64,000 nt of DNA. Origin: JANYLB01 sp963837715. Its GTDB lineage: Bacteria > Actinomycetota > Acidimicrobiia > IMCC26256 > JANYLB01. Location of the stretch: positions 186,001 through 250,000 of the forward strand of contig CAWIOF010000002.1 in the NCBI GenBank assembly GCA_963837715.1, read 5' to 3'. The notes under the pieces are model-generated. The model had not been told where the DNA came from, ran no database searches, and worked only from the letters and a program-made list of their open reading frames with translations. Position 1 is the first letter of the stretch. Each line of letters opens with the position of its first letter. Made by a program: the position numbers and the translations under genes. Below are positions 56,032-63,662 of the stretch, piece by piece.

Positions 56032-57387
56032 TCACGTGGGCGGCGGGGGAGGTGGCACCGTGGTCGTGGAGGTGGTCGTCGTCGACGTGCTGGTGGTCGT
56101 CGTCGAGGTCGAGGTACTGGTCGACGTGCTCGTGGAGGTACTCGTGGTGGTGGTCGGCCCGGTGCTCACCTTGAGGACCACCACCGACCCCTTCGCGGCC
56201 TTGCTGTTCTGGGCCGGTGTCTGCTCGAAGACGAGGCCTTCGGCGAGCGCCTCGCTCGGTTCGTTGACCGTCGTCGGACTCAGCCCCGCGGCGGTGATGG
56301 CTGCTCGCGCTGCGCCGGCCGGTTCGCCGATCACCGACGGGACATCGACCTGCGCCTTCTTGCTGTCGTCGTTGCGCGACACGGCCCACACGACGAGACC
56401 GGCCACGACGAGACCGATGACCACCAGGGCGCCGACGATCCACCCCGTCTTGTTCGACTTCTTCTCGGGTTCCGCAGCCGGGACAGCCGGGAGGATGCTG
56501 GTCTTCGCCTCGGGAACGGTCGTGACGACCACGGGTGCCGTCGCGCCCACCACCGGAACGGCCAGGGTGGCGGCGAGGCGGTGTAGGTCGGCGGCGACGT
56601 CGGCGCCGCTCGCATACCGACGCGCGGGTTCGGTCTCGAGGAGCCGTTCGATGATCCCGTCGAGCGCGGGCGGCACTCCGGTCGCGTGCGTCGAGGGCGG
56701 TGCCGGTCGCTCCCGGAGCTTGCGTTCCGTGAGGGTGACGACGTCGGCACCGACGAACGGCGGCGTACCGGTGACCGCCTCGTACAGGATCGCACCGAGC
56801 GCGTAGAGGTCGCTGCGCGCGTCGGCCGTGCGACCCTGGAGTTGCTCGGGCGCGGCGTACTGGGCCGCGACGACGCCCGCGCCCGCGCTCGCGAATCCCG
56901 CGAGACCCGCGGCGGCGGTGCCGAAGTCGCAGATCTTCACGTCGCCGTTGCGCGCGAGCAGCACGTCGCTCGGCGTGAGACCGCCGTGCACGACCCCAGC
57001 CCGGTGCGCCGCGTCGAGGCCCTCCGCGACCGCAGCGCCGATGGCAGCCGCGCGATCAGGGGAGAGGCGGCGGGATTCCCGGAGTGTGTCGGCGAGGTTG
57101 GTGCCGTCGACGTACTCCATGGCGACGAAGACCGAACCGGCGTCTTCGCCCCAGTCGTAGACGGTGACCACCTGAGGGTCGCGTACCGTGGCCGAGGCCG
57201 TGGCGGCCTGGCGGAACCGCTCGACGACCTGGGGATCGGCGGCGAGCTCGGCGGCGAGCACCTTGATCGCCACCGGCCGGTCGAGATCGCGGTCGTGGCC
57301 GAGGAACACCTCTGCGGCCGGGGACGCCGCGAGGCGCTCCCGCAGTTCGTAGCGTCCGGCGAGTGGTCCGGGGGGTACTGAGGTCAT
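56032..57387 (-). CDS. PASTA-domain Ser/Thr kinase-like protein, probable pseudokinase
   Basis: A 451-residue membrane protein with a Hanks-type kinase domain (about 10-265), one transmembrane helix (WIVGALVVIGLVVAGLVVWA), one PASTA domain (VDVPSVIGEPAGAARAAITA to GSVVVLKVS) and a Thr/Ser tail ending in poly-Pro. The VAIK lysine, DFG (KICDFGTA), APE and F-helix Asp are present. The catalytic loop, however, reads VVHGGLTPSDVLL instead of HRDxKPxN: both the catalytic Asp and the Lys are replaced. The glycine loop is also degenerate (ERLAASPAAEVFLG). It is probably inactive and may act as an envelope sensor or scaffold. It follows the decarboxylase gene by 39 nt. Confidence 0.88.
   Translation of the reverse strand: MTSVPPGPLAGRYELRERLAASPAAEVFLGHDRDLDRPVAIKVLAAELAADPQVVERFRQAATASATVRDPQVVTVYDWGEDAGSVFVAMEYVDGTNLADTLRESRRLSPDRAAAIGAAVAEGLDAAHRAGVVHGGLTPSDVLLARNGDVKICDFGTAAAGLAGFASAGAGVVAAQYAAPEQLQGRTADARSDLYALGAILYEAVTGTPPFVGADVVTLTERKLRERPAPPSTHATGVPPALDGIIERLLETEPARRYASGADVAADLHRLAATLAVPVVGATAPVVVTTVPEAKTSILPAVPAAEPEKKSNKTGWIVGALVVIGLVVAGLVVWAVSRNDDSKKAQVDVPSVIGEPAGAARAAITAAGLSPTTVNEPSEALAEGLVFEQTPAQNSKAAKGSVVVLKVSTGPTTTTSTSTSTSTSTSTSTTTTSTSTTTTSTTTVPPPPPPT
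56058..56156. repeat. Low-complexity GTSG-type repeat encoding a Thr/Ser tail
   Basis: A GTC/GGT-rich stretch encodes a run of alternating Thr and Ser at the C-terminus of the kinase-like protein. The encoded tail, just before the terminal poly-Pro, is probably an extracytoplasmic, possibly glycosylated linker. Confidence 0.75.
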
Positions 57388-57426
57388 GCCGCGGACGGTA
57401 GCCGCGGCGACGCGGCAGGAGCCGGA

Positions 57427-58263
57427 TCACTCCGGTCGGGCGCGTTCGGCCTGGTCGATCGCATCCTGACGGTCGGTGCTGAGGTCGGCGGTGAGGAAGT
57501 CGCCCGCCTCGGGCAACGCGACGATCAGTTGCTCGAGCCGCTGCCAACCGGCGGTGAGCCGTGCTCCACGGAACCCGAGCACGTGACCACCGGCGCTGCG
57601 GTCGTCGGTCACGAAGTGCAGGTGGTATCCCGCCACGTCGAACCGGGAGGCGTACTCGGGTGACCAGAAGCCGACGACGGTGCCGCACCCGTCGGCGATG
57701 TGCCACTCCGACTGCTGCTCACTCGCCTCCGAGAGCGGCGTTCCCTCCGCGGCCCGACAGGCGGCGCGGAGGTGCACCGCGTCGAACGTTCCCTCGAGGC
57801 GGAACGCGAAGAAGTGGTTGGCGGTGTCGCGCTCGCGGTCGAGGCGCGTGCACAGGTCTTCGAGGTCGTCGGCGGTCAGTTCGACCGTGCGATCGGCGGC
57901 GAAGCGGGTCACCACGGCGTAGGGGCTCAGCGCGTCGTCGGGTGCTGCTGCGACGGATCCGTCGGACCGGACCTGCAGGAAGTCGCCGTCGAGGACGACC
58001 AGCTCCCCGTCGAGGCCTTCGAACGTTCCGAGCCCGAAGTCGCCGTGCTCCCGCAGCGTCCCGACCCGCACCGCGCCCTGGTAGACGCCCTCTGCGAGCG
58101 CTCCCACCGTCGACACCTGGAACACGGTGTGGTGCTCGACGTCGAGCACGTCGGCGAGCGCCCGAGCGACGAGATGGGCAACCGGTTCGCCCGTGGTCGC
58201 CGCCCGGTGCTCGAGGGCGGTCCAGATCCCGTCGGGAATCCGGCAGCGCAGCTCGTGGGTCAT
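57427..58263 (-). CDS. budA: Alpha-acetolactate decarboxylase with RHH-like N-terminal extension
   Basis: Converts 2-acetolactate to acetoin. The enzyme part (about residue 44 on) shows HTVFQVSTVGALAEGVYQGA, GTLREHGDFGLGTFEGLDGE, VVLDGDFLQVRSDGSV, SPYAVVTRF and the zinc His pair with the Arg/Gly segment in GYHLHFVTDDRSAGGHVLGF. In front is a 40-residue segment (HELRCRIPDGIWTALEHRAA, VAHLVARALADVLDV) that looks like a ribbon-helix-helix unit: a short strand followed by two helices. No signal peptide is visible, so it is cytoplasmic. It starts 4 nt after the ZIP gene stop. No acetolactate synthase is nearby. Confidence 0.9.
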   Translation of the reverse strand: MTHELRCRIPDGIWTALEHRAATTGEPVAHLVARALADVLDVEHHTVFQVSTVGALAEGVYQGAVRVGTLREHGDFGLGTFEGLDGELVVLDGDFLQVRSDGSVAAAPDDALSPYAVVTRFAADRTVELTADDLEDLCTRLDRERDTANHFFAFRLEGTFDAVHLRAACRAAEGTPLSEASEQQSEWHIADGCGTVVGFWSPEYASRFDVAGYHLHFVTDDRSAGGHVLGFRGARLTAGWQRLEQLIVALPEAGDFLTADLSTDRQDAIDQAERARPE

Positions 58264-58267
58264 CGCG

Positions 58268-58972
58268 TCAGCTGCTCACCGAAGCGAGGTACGCGAGCAA
58301 TGCGAATCCCAGCACGAACGACAATCCGACCGCCTCGCGGCCGTCTTCGTACGCGGTCGGCATCATCACGGCCGCGAGCATCGTGAGGATGGTTCCGGCC
58401 GCGAACGCCTGGATCGCGCCCAGGACCGCCGGGGAGGCGTCGGCGAGGAACACGTGCCCGAGCGCTGCCGCGACCCCGCCCGCGACCGCGATCGCACTCC
58501 AGAGGCCGAGCACCTTCGCGGTCGACCAGCCGGCGCGGAGGAACCCCGGGGTCGAGGCCATTCCTTCGGGCAGGTTCGATGCGAGCACCGCCACGACCAT
58601 GGCGACGCTCACGGTGCCGCCCGAGATGAGCGAGATCGCGATCGCCACCGACTCGGGGATGCCGTCGAGCAGGGCGCCGAGCGCGATGCCGGTCGACGCG
58701 TGCTCACCCTTCGGCGCACGTCGGGCGACGACGCGGTCGGCGGCGTAGAACGTGATGGCACCGACTGCGAGCCAGATCCCCGTGGTCTCGTCGCCCGCGC
58801 CGCGGAATGCCGGCACGGTGAGCTCGAACGCCGCTGCCGAGACGAGCGCGCCGGCGCCGAACCCGGTGATCAGGCCGAGGAGACGCTTGGGAACCGCGAA
58901 CCAGATGGTGAGCAACGCGCCGAGGATGAGCGATGCCTGACCCACCAACGCCCAGAAACCGGCTTCGAGCAC
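58268..58972 (-). CDS. ZIP-family metal transporter
   Basis: A 234-residue integral membrane protein with about eight helices. The metal path is marked by GALLDGIPESVAIAISLI (helix IV) and VAVLASNLPEGMASTPGF (helix V), where the usual His of HSxxEG/HNxPEG is replaced by Asp or Ser-Asn. Other helices are FWALVGQASLILGALLTIWF, LGLITGFGAGALVSAAAFEL and VGLSFVLGFALLAYLASVSS. It would move zinc, iron or manganese. GTG 58972; it is the first gene of an operon with the zinc-dependent acetolactate decarboxylase, a sensible pairing. Confidence 0.88.
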   Translation of the reverse strand: MLEAGFWALVGQASLILGALLTIWFAVPKRLLGLITGFGAGALVSAAAFELTVPAFRGAGDETTGIWLAVGAITFYAADRVVARRAPKGEHASTGIALGALLDGIPESVAIAISLISGGTVSVAMVVAVLASNLPEGMASTPGFLRAGWSTAKVLGLWSAIAVAGGVAAALGHVFLADASPAVLGAIQAFAAGTILTMLAAVMMPTAYEDGREAVGLSFVLGFALLAYLASVSS

Positions 58973-58994
58973 CGCCGCAAACTAGCCCGGGCCT

Positions 58995-59038
58995 GTTGGT
59001 GCGATTGAGCCACACATGACGTGGGCAATCGCACCAAC
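58995..59038. terminator. Long perfect hairpin after the beta-oxidation operon
   Basis: GTTGGTGCGATTG (58995-59007) pairs perfectly with CAATCGCACCAAC (59026-59038) over 13 bp around an 18-nt loop. It lies directly after the stop of the minus-strand acyl-CoA dehydrogenase (59042) and before the ZIP gene. There is no U-tract, so it may be a terminator, an RNA stabiliser or an operator. Confidence 0.6.
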
Positions 59039-59041
59039 GGG

Positions 59042-60142
59042 TCAGAGGGTCGCCTCGGCGATGAGCTCTTCGAGGTAGCGGTCGTCCCACCAGGAGATCT
59101 GGAGCTGCTTGGCCCGGCGGAAGTACAGCTGGATGTCGTACTCGAGGGTGAACCCGACGCCACCGAAGACCTGCTGGGCCATGGCGGTCACGTCGCGGAA
59201 GGTCGTCGCGTTGAAGAGCTTCGCCATCGGCGCGAGGCGATCGACGGGGCGGTCGTTGGCGCGGGCCCATGCGGCTTCGTGCACGAGCAGAGCGCCACCC
59301 TCGACCGTCGTCGACGCGTCGGCGAGGTAGTGGGAGATCGCTTGGAACGCGCCGAGTGGCTTGTCGAACTGCTCGCGGTCCTTCGCGTACTGCACGGTGA
59401 TCTCGAGTGCGAACGCCGCCCCACCCGCGGCGAGCGCGGCCTGCAGGATGATCCCGTCGAGCATCGTGTCGTGCCAGGTGCTCCACTCCGCGGTACCGAC
59501 ACGTTCTGCGGGTGTGCCGGCGAACGTCACCCGGTACTGGGTGTCGGACGCGATCGTCCGCTGCTGGTCGAGGGTGATCCCGGCAGCACCCGAGTCGACG
59601 AGGAACAGGTTGACCGCGTCGCCCAGCGCGTGCGAGCACGAGGAAGCGCGTGGCGGCGGCCGCGAACGGGCACGTGCCACTTGACGCCGTCGAGGCGGAA
59701 CCCGTCGCCATCGGCTGCGGCGCTCGTGGTGACGCCGTTCGGGCCGAAGCCGCGGTCCGGTTCGAGCCACGCGACCGTGCAGAGCTCCTCGCCCGAGGCG
59801 ATCTTCGGCAGCCACGCGGCTCTTCTGCGCGTCGGTTCCGCCGCGGAGCAGGGCGCCGCCGCTCATCACCGCGCTGACGAAGTGCGGTGACGGTGCGAGT
59901 GAGCGGCCGAACTCCTCGTAGACCACGGTCGCGTCGAGGATCGACATCCCCGAGCCGCCGTACTCGACGGGGAGCATCAGTCCGATCAGGTCGAGCTCAC
60001 CGAGTTGCTTCCACAGCTCGTCGGGGTAGCCGGTGGGGTCGTCTTCCATCGCCCGGACGGTGTCGAGCGGCGAGTACGAGCTGCAGACGCCGCGCACCAT
60101 CTCGCGGAGCATGTCCTGCTCTTCGGAGAAGCTGAGATCCAT
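59042..60142 (-). CDS. Acyl-CoA dehydrogenase (FadE28-like partner), frameshifted
   Basis: About 366 residues. It begins MDLSFSEEQDMLREMVRGVC and has YGGSGMSILDATVVYEEFGR, then (in another frame) an FAD/substrate loop and FAAAATRFLVLARAG, then ALEITVQYAKDREQFDKPLG, AFQAISHYLADA and FGGVGFTLEYDIQLYFRRAK. Shifts near 59828 and 59630 disturb the central beta domain only. With the dehydrogenase at 62378 it could form an alpha2beta2 heterotetramer, as FadE28/FadE29 do in the mycobacterial sterol side-chain operon. It is last in the operon, 17 nt after MaoC. Confidence 0.85.
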   Translation of the reverse strand: MDLSFSEEQDMLREMVRGVCSSYSPLDTVRAMEDDPTGYPDELWKQLGELDLIGLMLPVEYGGSGMSILDATVVYEEFGRSLAPSPHFVSAVMSGGALLRGGTDAQKSRVAAEDRLGRGALHGRVARTGPRLRPERRHHERRSRWRRVPPRRRQVARARSRPPPRASSCSHALGDAVNLFLVDSGAAGITLDQQRTIASDTQYRVTFAGTPAERVGTAEWSTWHDTMLDGIILQAALAAGGAAFALEITVQYAKDREQFDKPLGAFQAISHYLADASTTVEGGALLVHEAAWARANDRPVDRLAPMAKLFNATTFRDVTAMAQQVFGGVGFTLEYDIQLYFRRAKQLQISWWDDRYLEELIAEATL

Positions 60143-60159
60143 CGTGTCCTGTCCGTCGA

Positions 60160-60625
60160 TCAGGGCCGCCACGCGTCGCCGCGTCGCGTCCAGGGGTTGT
60201 CGTCGTCGGTGGTCGGCAGCGCGACCCGAACCGAGCAATCGGTCTTCGTGTCACCGTCGACGGAGAGGGTCACGAGGAGCGATGCCCATCCGCATCCGGC
60301 GTCGTCGGTGGTCACATCCTCGACCGTGGCCGTGATCACCATCGTGTCGCCGGGGAACACCGAGCCCTTCATCCGGAACTTCATGCGACCGAGCCGACCC
60401 TTCGGGCCGGTCCAGTCGGTGACGTAGCGCTCGAACCAGGCGGCCTGGTTCGGCGTGTTCATGAAGATGTCCTGGGTGCCGTTGCGGTTGACCGCGAAGT
60501 CGTGGTCGTGGTGCATCGGGCGCCAGTCGCGACTGGCGAGCGCGCCGAGCACGATCGTTGAGGCGCTCACGTCGTGGCGCAGTTCGGGGAGCGTGTCGCC
60601 CGGGTGCACGTCGTCGAGCGTTCAT
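60160..60625 (-). CDS. MaoC-type dehydratase (ChsH1-like), one indel near the start
   Basis: About 154 residues, a single hot-dog fold: VHPGDTLPELRHDVSASTIV, RDWRPMHHDHDFAVNRNGTQ (hydratase motif with Asp/His), IFMNTPNQAAWFERYVTDW and VFPGDTMVITATVEDV. The ATG at 60625 overlaps the preceding stop as ATGA but needs one indel to reach the main frame; GTG 60609 is the alternative start. With the next-upstream MaoC-like gene it resembles the ChsH1-ChsH2 heteromeric enoyl-CoA hydratase. Confidence 0.82.
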
Positions 60626-61145
60626 GCCGGCCTCCCCGTCTCCTCGCGCCGGTAGCCGAAGCCCGTGTACGACTCGACGCCGACGAGGTCGCCGCGCTGG
60701 TTGCACGTACTCGACGTCGATCACCCAGAAGCGCCCGGTGCCGAGCTTGGTCGTCTTCGGCTCGCTCACCGACCGGAGCACCTGGCGGCTCGTGATCACG
60801 TCGCCGATGCGGACAGGGTCGTGGAACACGATCGTGTTGTCGGAGATCACGGCCTCGGGGAGGCCGTAGTGCGCCTTGAGGTCGAAGTGCACCTGGAGCG
60901 GCACCGCAGGCTCGGAGCGGCCGGGCGACCAGTTGTGGGGGCGGAACCAGACCGAGAGCATCGTCGGCGGCGCGATCGGGCCGTCGGTGATCTCCGCGGC
61001 GACGGCGTCGTCCCAGAAGAGCGGGTTGCCGTTCTCCACCGACGAGCACGTCGTCCAGATGTAGCCCCGCTCGACGGGGAACTCGCCGACCTCCTCGTAC
61101 TGCGGGGTCCCGATGAGGGTCACTCGGATGCGCTCGCGTGCTCAT
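60622..61145 (-). CDS. MaoC N-terminal/FAS1-like dehydratase (ChsH2-like), frameshifted
   Basis: About 173 residues: EEVGEFPVERGYIWTTCSSV, ENGNPLFWDDAVAAEITDGP, IAPPTMLSVWFRPHNWSPG, DNTIVFHDPVRIGDVITSRQ and FWVIDVEYV, then after a shift near 60705 GVESYTGFGYRREETGRPA. ATG 61145 overlaps the racemase stop (ATGA) and needs one indel near 61125; GTG 61123 is the fallback start. It probably pairs with the following MaoC protein to make one hydratase active site. Confidence 0.8.
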
Positions 61146-62314
61146 GCGATCGCTCCTTCGTGCCGGAGCTGCGAGATCTCGTCGGGCTCGATCCCGGCGG
61201 CTCGCAGCAGGAGCACGTCGGTGTCGGTGACGGTCGGCTCACGCACCTCGACCGTCGTGGGGGACCGGTCCATCCCGGCGAGCACGTAGCCGACCTGACG
61301 GAACTCACCGTGCCCTGCGGCGCGGGCCGATGCGAAGGCGCCGCGGGCCGCGAGATGCGGGTCCGCGACCAGCTCGGGGACGGTGTTCACGGCACTCACG
61401 CACGTGTCGGCCGGCGCGAGCGTCGCGACCCAGTCGTCGCGGTCGCGGGTCGCGAACGCGGCGCGGAAGTCGGCGCGGATCTTCGACTGGGCGTCGTCGT
61501 CGTTCTGGTGTCGGACCCACTGCTCGCAATCGAGCTCGCGACACAGGTTGGCGTAGAACCGCGGTTCGATGGCCCCGACGGCGAGCCACTTCCCGTCGCG
61601 GCAGGGGTACACGTCGTAGCACGCGAAGCGACCGGTGAGGAGATCGTGGCGGGGGCCCGGCACCGTTCCGGTGGCGAGGTACTCGTCGATGTTGAGCGAC
61701 ATCAGTGCGAGGACCCCGTCGGCGACCGCGACGTCGAGGTAGGCACCCTCGCCGGTGGCGCCCCGGTGCACCAGGGCGGCGAGGATCGCGATCACCGCGT
61801 GCATCCCGCCACCCGCACCGTCGCCGATGGTGGCGCCGGGAAGCGCGGGCCCGCCCTCGGCGTCGCGGCCCGAGCAGTCGAGGTAGCCGCCGAGCGCGAG
61901 GTAGTTCAGGTCGTGGCCGGCCCATTGCGACGACGGGCCGTCTTGTCCGTAGCCACTGGTCGAGCAGTAGACGACGGAGTCGTTGACCGCCTTGACCTGT
62001 TCGTAGCCGACGCCGAGTCGGTCGACCACGCCCGGCCGGAAGCTCTCGATCACCACGTCGGCGGTCGACGCGAGCCGGAGGAACGCGTCGCGACCGGTGT
62101 CGAGCTTCAGGTCGAACAGCGCACGTTGCATGTTGCGGTGGCCCGCGTACGCGTAGAAGGGCGGGGTGATCTGCACGCCGCCGTCTTTCGGTGTCGGACC
62201 GACCTTGATCACGGTCGCGCCGTAGTCGGCCAGCCAGCGCGACGTGCGGGCGGCTGGTCCGACGCTCGCCAGGTCGAGCACGGTCACACCGTCGAGCATG
62301 GAGCCGGGTGCCAT
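61142..62314 (-). CDS. Alpha-methylacyl-CoA racemase-like (CaiB/BaiF family)
   Basis: An intact 390-residue class III CoA-transferase-fold protein. TSGYGQDGPSSQWAGHDLNY followed by LALGG and GATIGDGAGGGMHAVIAILA match the AMACR/Mcr region where His and Asp are the racemising bases (GHDINY and GDxGGGG). Together with QRALFDLKLDTGRDAFLRLA and ESFRPGVVDRLGVGY, this points to racemisation of 2-methylacyl-CoA rather than CoA transfer. Setting 2-methyl stereochemistry is needed before acyl-CoA dehydrogenase acts on branched or sterol side chains, which suits the operon. It overlaps MaoC by 4 nt. Confidence 0.87.
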   Translation of the reverse strand: MAPGSMLDGVTVLDLASVGPAARTSRWLADYGATVIKVGPTPKDGGVQITPPFYAYAGHRNMQRALFDLKLDTGRDAFLRLASTADVVIESFRPGVVDRLGVGYEQVKAVNDSVVYCSTSGYGQDGPSSQWAGHDLNYLALGGYLDCSGRDAEGGPALPGATIGDGAGGGMHAVIAILAALVHRGATGEGAYLDVAVADGVLALMSLNIDEYLATGTVPGPRHDLLTGRFACYDVYPCRDGKWLAVGAIEPRFYANLCRELDCEQWVRHQNDDDAQSKIRADFRAAFATRDRDDWVATLAPADTCVSAVNTVPELVADPHLAARGAFASARAAGHGEFRQVGYVLAGMDRSPTTVEVREPTVTDTDVLLLRAAGIEPDEISQLRHEGAIA

Positions 62315-62377
62315 CTCAGGTTGCTCCGCTCGCGGTTCGGCGCGCGGGGCGCCGGTCCGTGGTCCGCTCGCTCCACA

Positions 62378-63583
62378 TCAGAAGTTCTTCGGGAGGCCGA
62401 GGCCGCGGCGGGCGATGATGTTCTTCTGGATCTCGGAGGAGCCGCCGCCGATGGTGTCGATCACGGTGTAGCGGTAGGTCGACTCGGACCGGCCGGCCAT
62501 CGGGGCTTCTTCGGTCCGTACTCGGAGTTGCGTCCCGGGCGCGCCGAGGTCCATCGACGCGTTGGCGAGGCGACGCGAGAACTCGGTGGCGAAGAGCTTG
62601 TACTGCGACGACTCGATCGTCGGAGGTGGAGCTCCCTCGACCTTCTCCGCCTTCACCGATTCGTCGACGACCCGCAGGCCGAGGACGCGCGCGACCTCGG
62701 CGTCGGTGTGCAGGCGGGCGATGCGTTGCCGGACGACCGGGTCGTCGCGGAGCGGCTCGCCGTCGCGAGTGGCGGCGCGCACGTAGTCGGTGAGCACGTC
62801 GAGCCGCTGCTTGATCGGCGAGAAGGTGAACATGGTGAAGCGCTCGAGGTCGAGCGCCTGGGAGATGTACTGGAAGCCCTTGCCGACGTCGCCGACCACG
62901 TAGTCGTCGGGGACGAACACGTCTTCGATGAAGACCTCGTTCGTGCGTTCGTCGCCCATCGTCCAGATCCCGCGGATCTCCACGCCGGGATCGTCGAGGG
63001 GCACGAGCATGAGCGTGATGCCGCGGTGCTTCTCGTTCGGGTCGGTGCGGGTGCCGAGCCAGTACCACTCGGCGAAGTGCGCGGAGGTGGTCCAGGTCTT
63101 CTGGCCGTTCAGCACCCAACCCGACACTCCGTCGCGCTCGGTGCGTTCCGCCTTGAGCCGCATCGACGCGGCGTCGGACCCGGCGTTCGGTTCGCTGTAG
63201 CCGACCGCGAACTCGACGTCGTTGGCGAGGATCATCGGCAGGAACTTCTCCTTGAGGAAGTCGTTGCCGTGCGCGATGAGGGTCTTGCCGATGATGCCGA
63301 CACCCTTGCCGATCTGCGGCCCACCCCGCCCCGCGAGCGCCTCGTTGAGGATGAACTCGTAGACGCCTTCACCTTCGGAGCCGCCGTATTCCTTGGGCCA
63401 GGTCAGGCCCAGCCACCCGTGCTCGCCGAGTGCCTTCATGAAGGCCCGTCGCTTCGGCGTGTCGACGATCTGGGCCATGTTCTCCCGAGTGACGTCGAAC
63501 ACCTCTGGATCGTCGTGCTCGTCGAGGTACTGCTCGACCTCGGCGGCGAAGTCGATCTGTTCGGGCGAGAAGTCGAAGTCCAT
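62378..63583 (-). CDS. Acyl-CoA dehydrogenase (FadE29-like)
   Basis: An intact 401-residue flavoenzyme heading the operon: MDFDFSPEQIDFAAEVEQYL, GWLGLTWPKEYGGSEGEGVY, VGYSEPNAGSDAASMRLKAE (FAD/substrate loop), WVLNGQKTWTTSAHFAEWYW, FSRRLANASMDLGAPG and the C-terminal IDTIGGGSSEIQKNIIARRG. It would dehydrogenate a bulky branched acyl-CoA with the partner subunit at 59042. A TAAGAT -10-like element (63634-63639) and a perfect 23-nt palindrome lie immediately upstream of the ATG. Confidence 0.92.
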   Translation of the reverse strand: MDFDFSPEQIDFAAEVEQYLDEHDDPEVFDVTRENMAQIVDTPKRRAFMKALGEHGWLGLTWPKEYGGSEGEGVYEFILNEALAGRGGPQIGKGVGIIGKTLIAHGNDFLKEKFLPMILANDVEFAVGYSEPNAGSDAASMRLKAERTERDGVSGWVLNGQKTWTTSAHFAEWYWLGTRTDPNEKHRGITLMLVPLDDPGVEIRGIWTMGDERTNEVFIEDVFVPDDYVVGDVGKGFQYISQALDLERFTMFTFSPIKQRLDVLTDYVRAATRDGEPLRDDPVVRQRIARLHTDAEVARVLGLRVVDESVKAEKVEGAPPPTIESSQYKLFATEFSRRLANASMDLGAPGTQLRVRTEEAPMAGRSESTYRYTVIDTIGGGSSEIQKNIIARRGLGLPKNF

Positions 63584-63607
63584 GGGCTGCTCCGGGGCGG
63601 CGGGCTC

Positions 63608-63630
63608 GGATCTGACGAGTCGTCAGATCC
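63608..63630. promoter_or_regulatory. Perfect 11-1-11 palindrome (operator of the beta-oxidation operon)
   Basis: GGATCTGACGA and TCGTCAGATCC flank one G. The site lies 25 nt before the ATG and directly downstream of a TAAGAT -10-like hexamer, so it would cover the transcription start. The TGACGA-N-TCGTCA core is the kind of site bound by TetR-type fatty-acid or sterol regulators. Confidence 0.75.
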
Positions 63631-63662
63631 GGGATCTTACGGTCCGCCCGCCGTTCACGCCC

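Noticed and set aside
56058..56156. The GGT/GTC-rich stretch as a regulatory repeat array
   Set aside because: It is simply codons for the Thr/Ser tail of the kinase-like protein.
17990..61145. Large-scale gene decay or horizontal transfer as the cause of the broken frames
   Set aside because: Shifts hit unrelated genes evenly, most look like single extra G/C bases, and motifs and codon use are intact. This points to sequence error.
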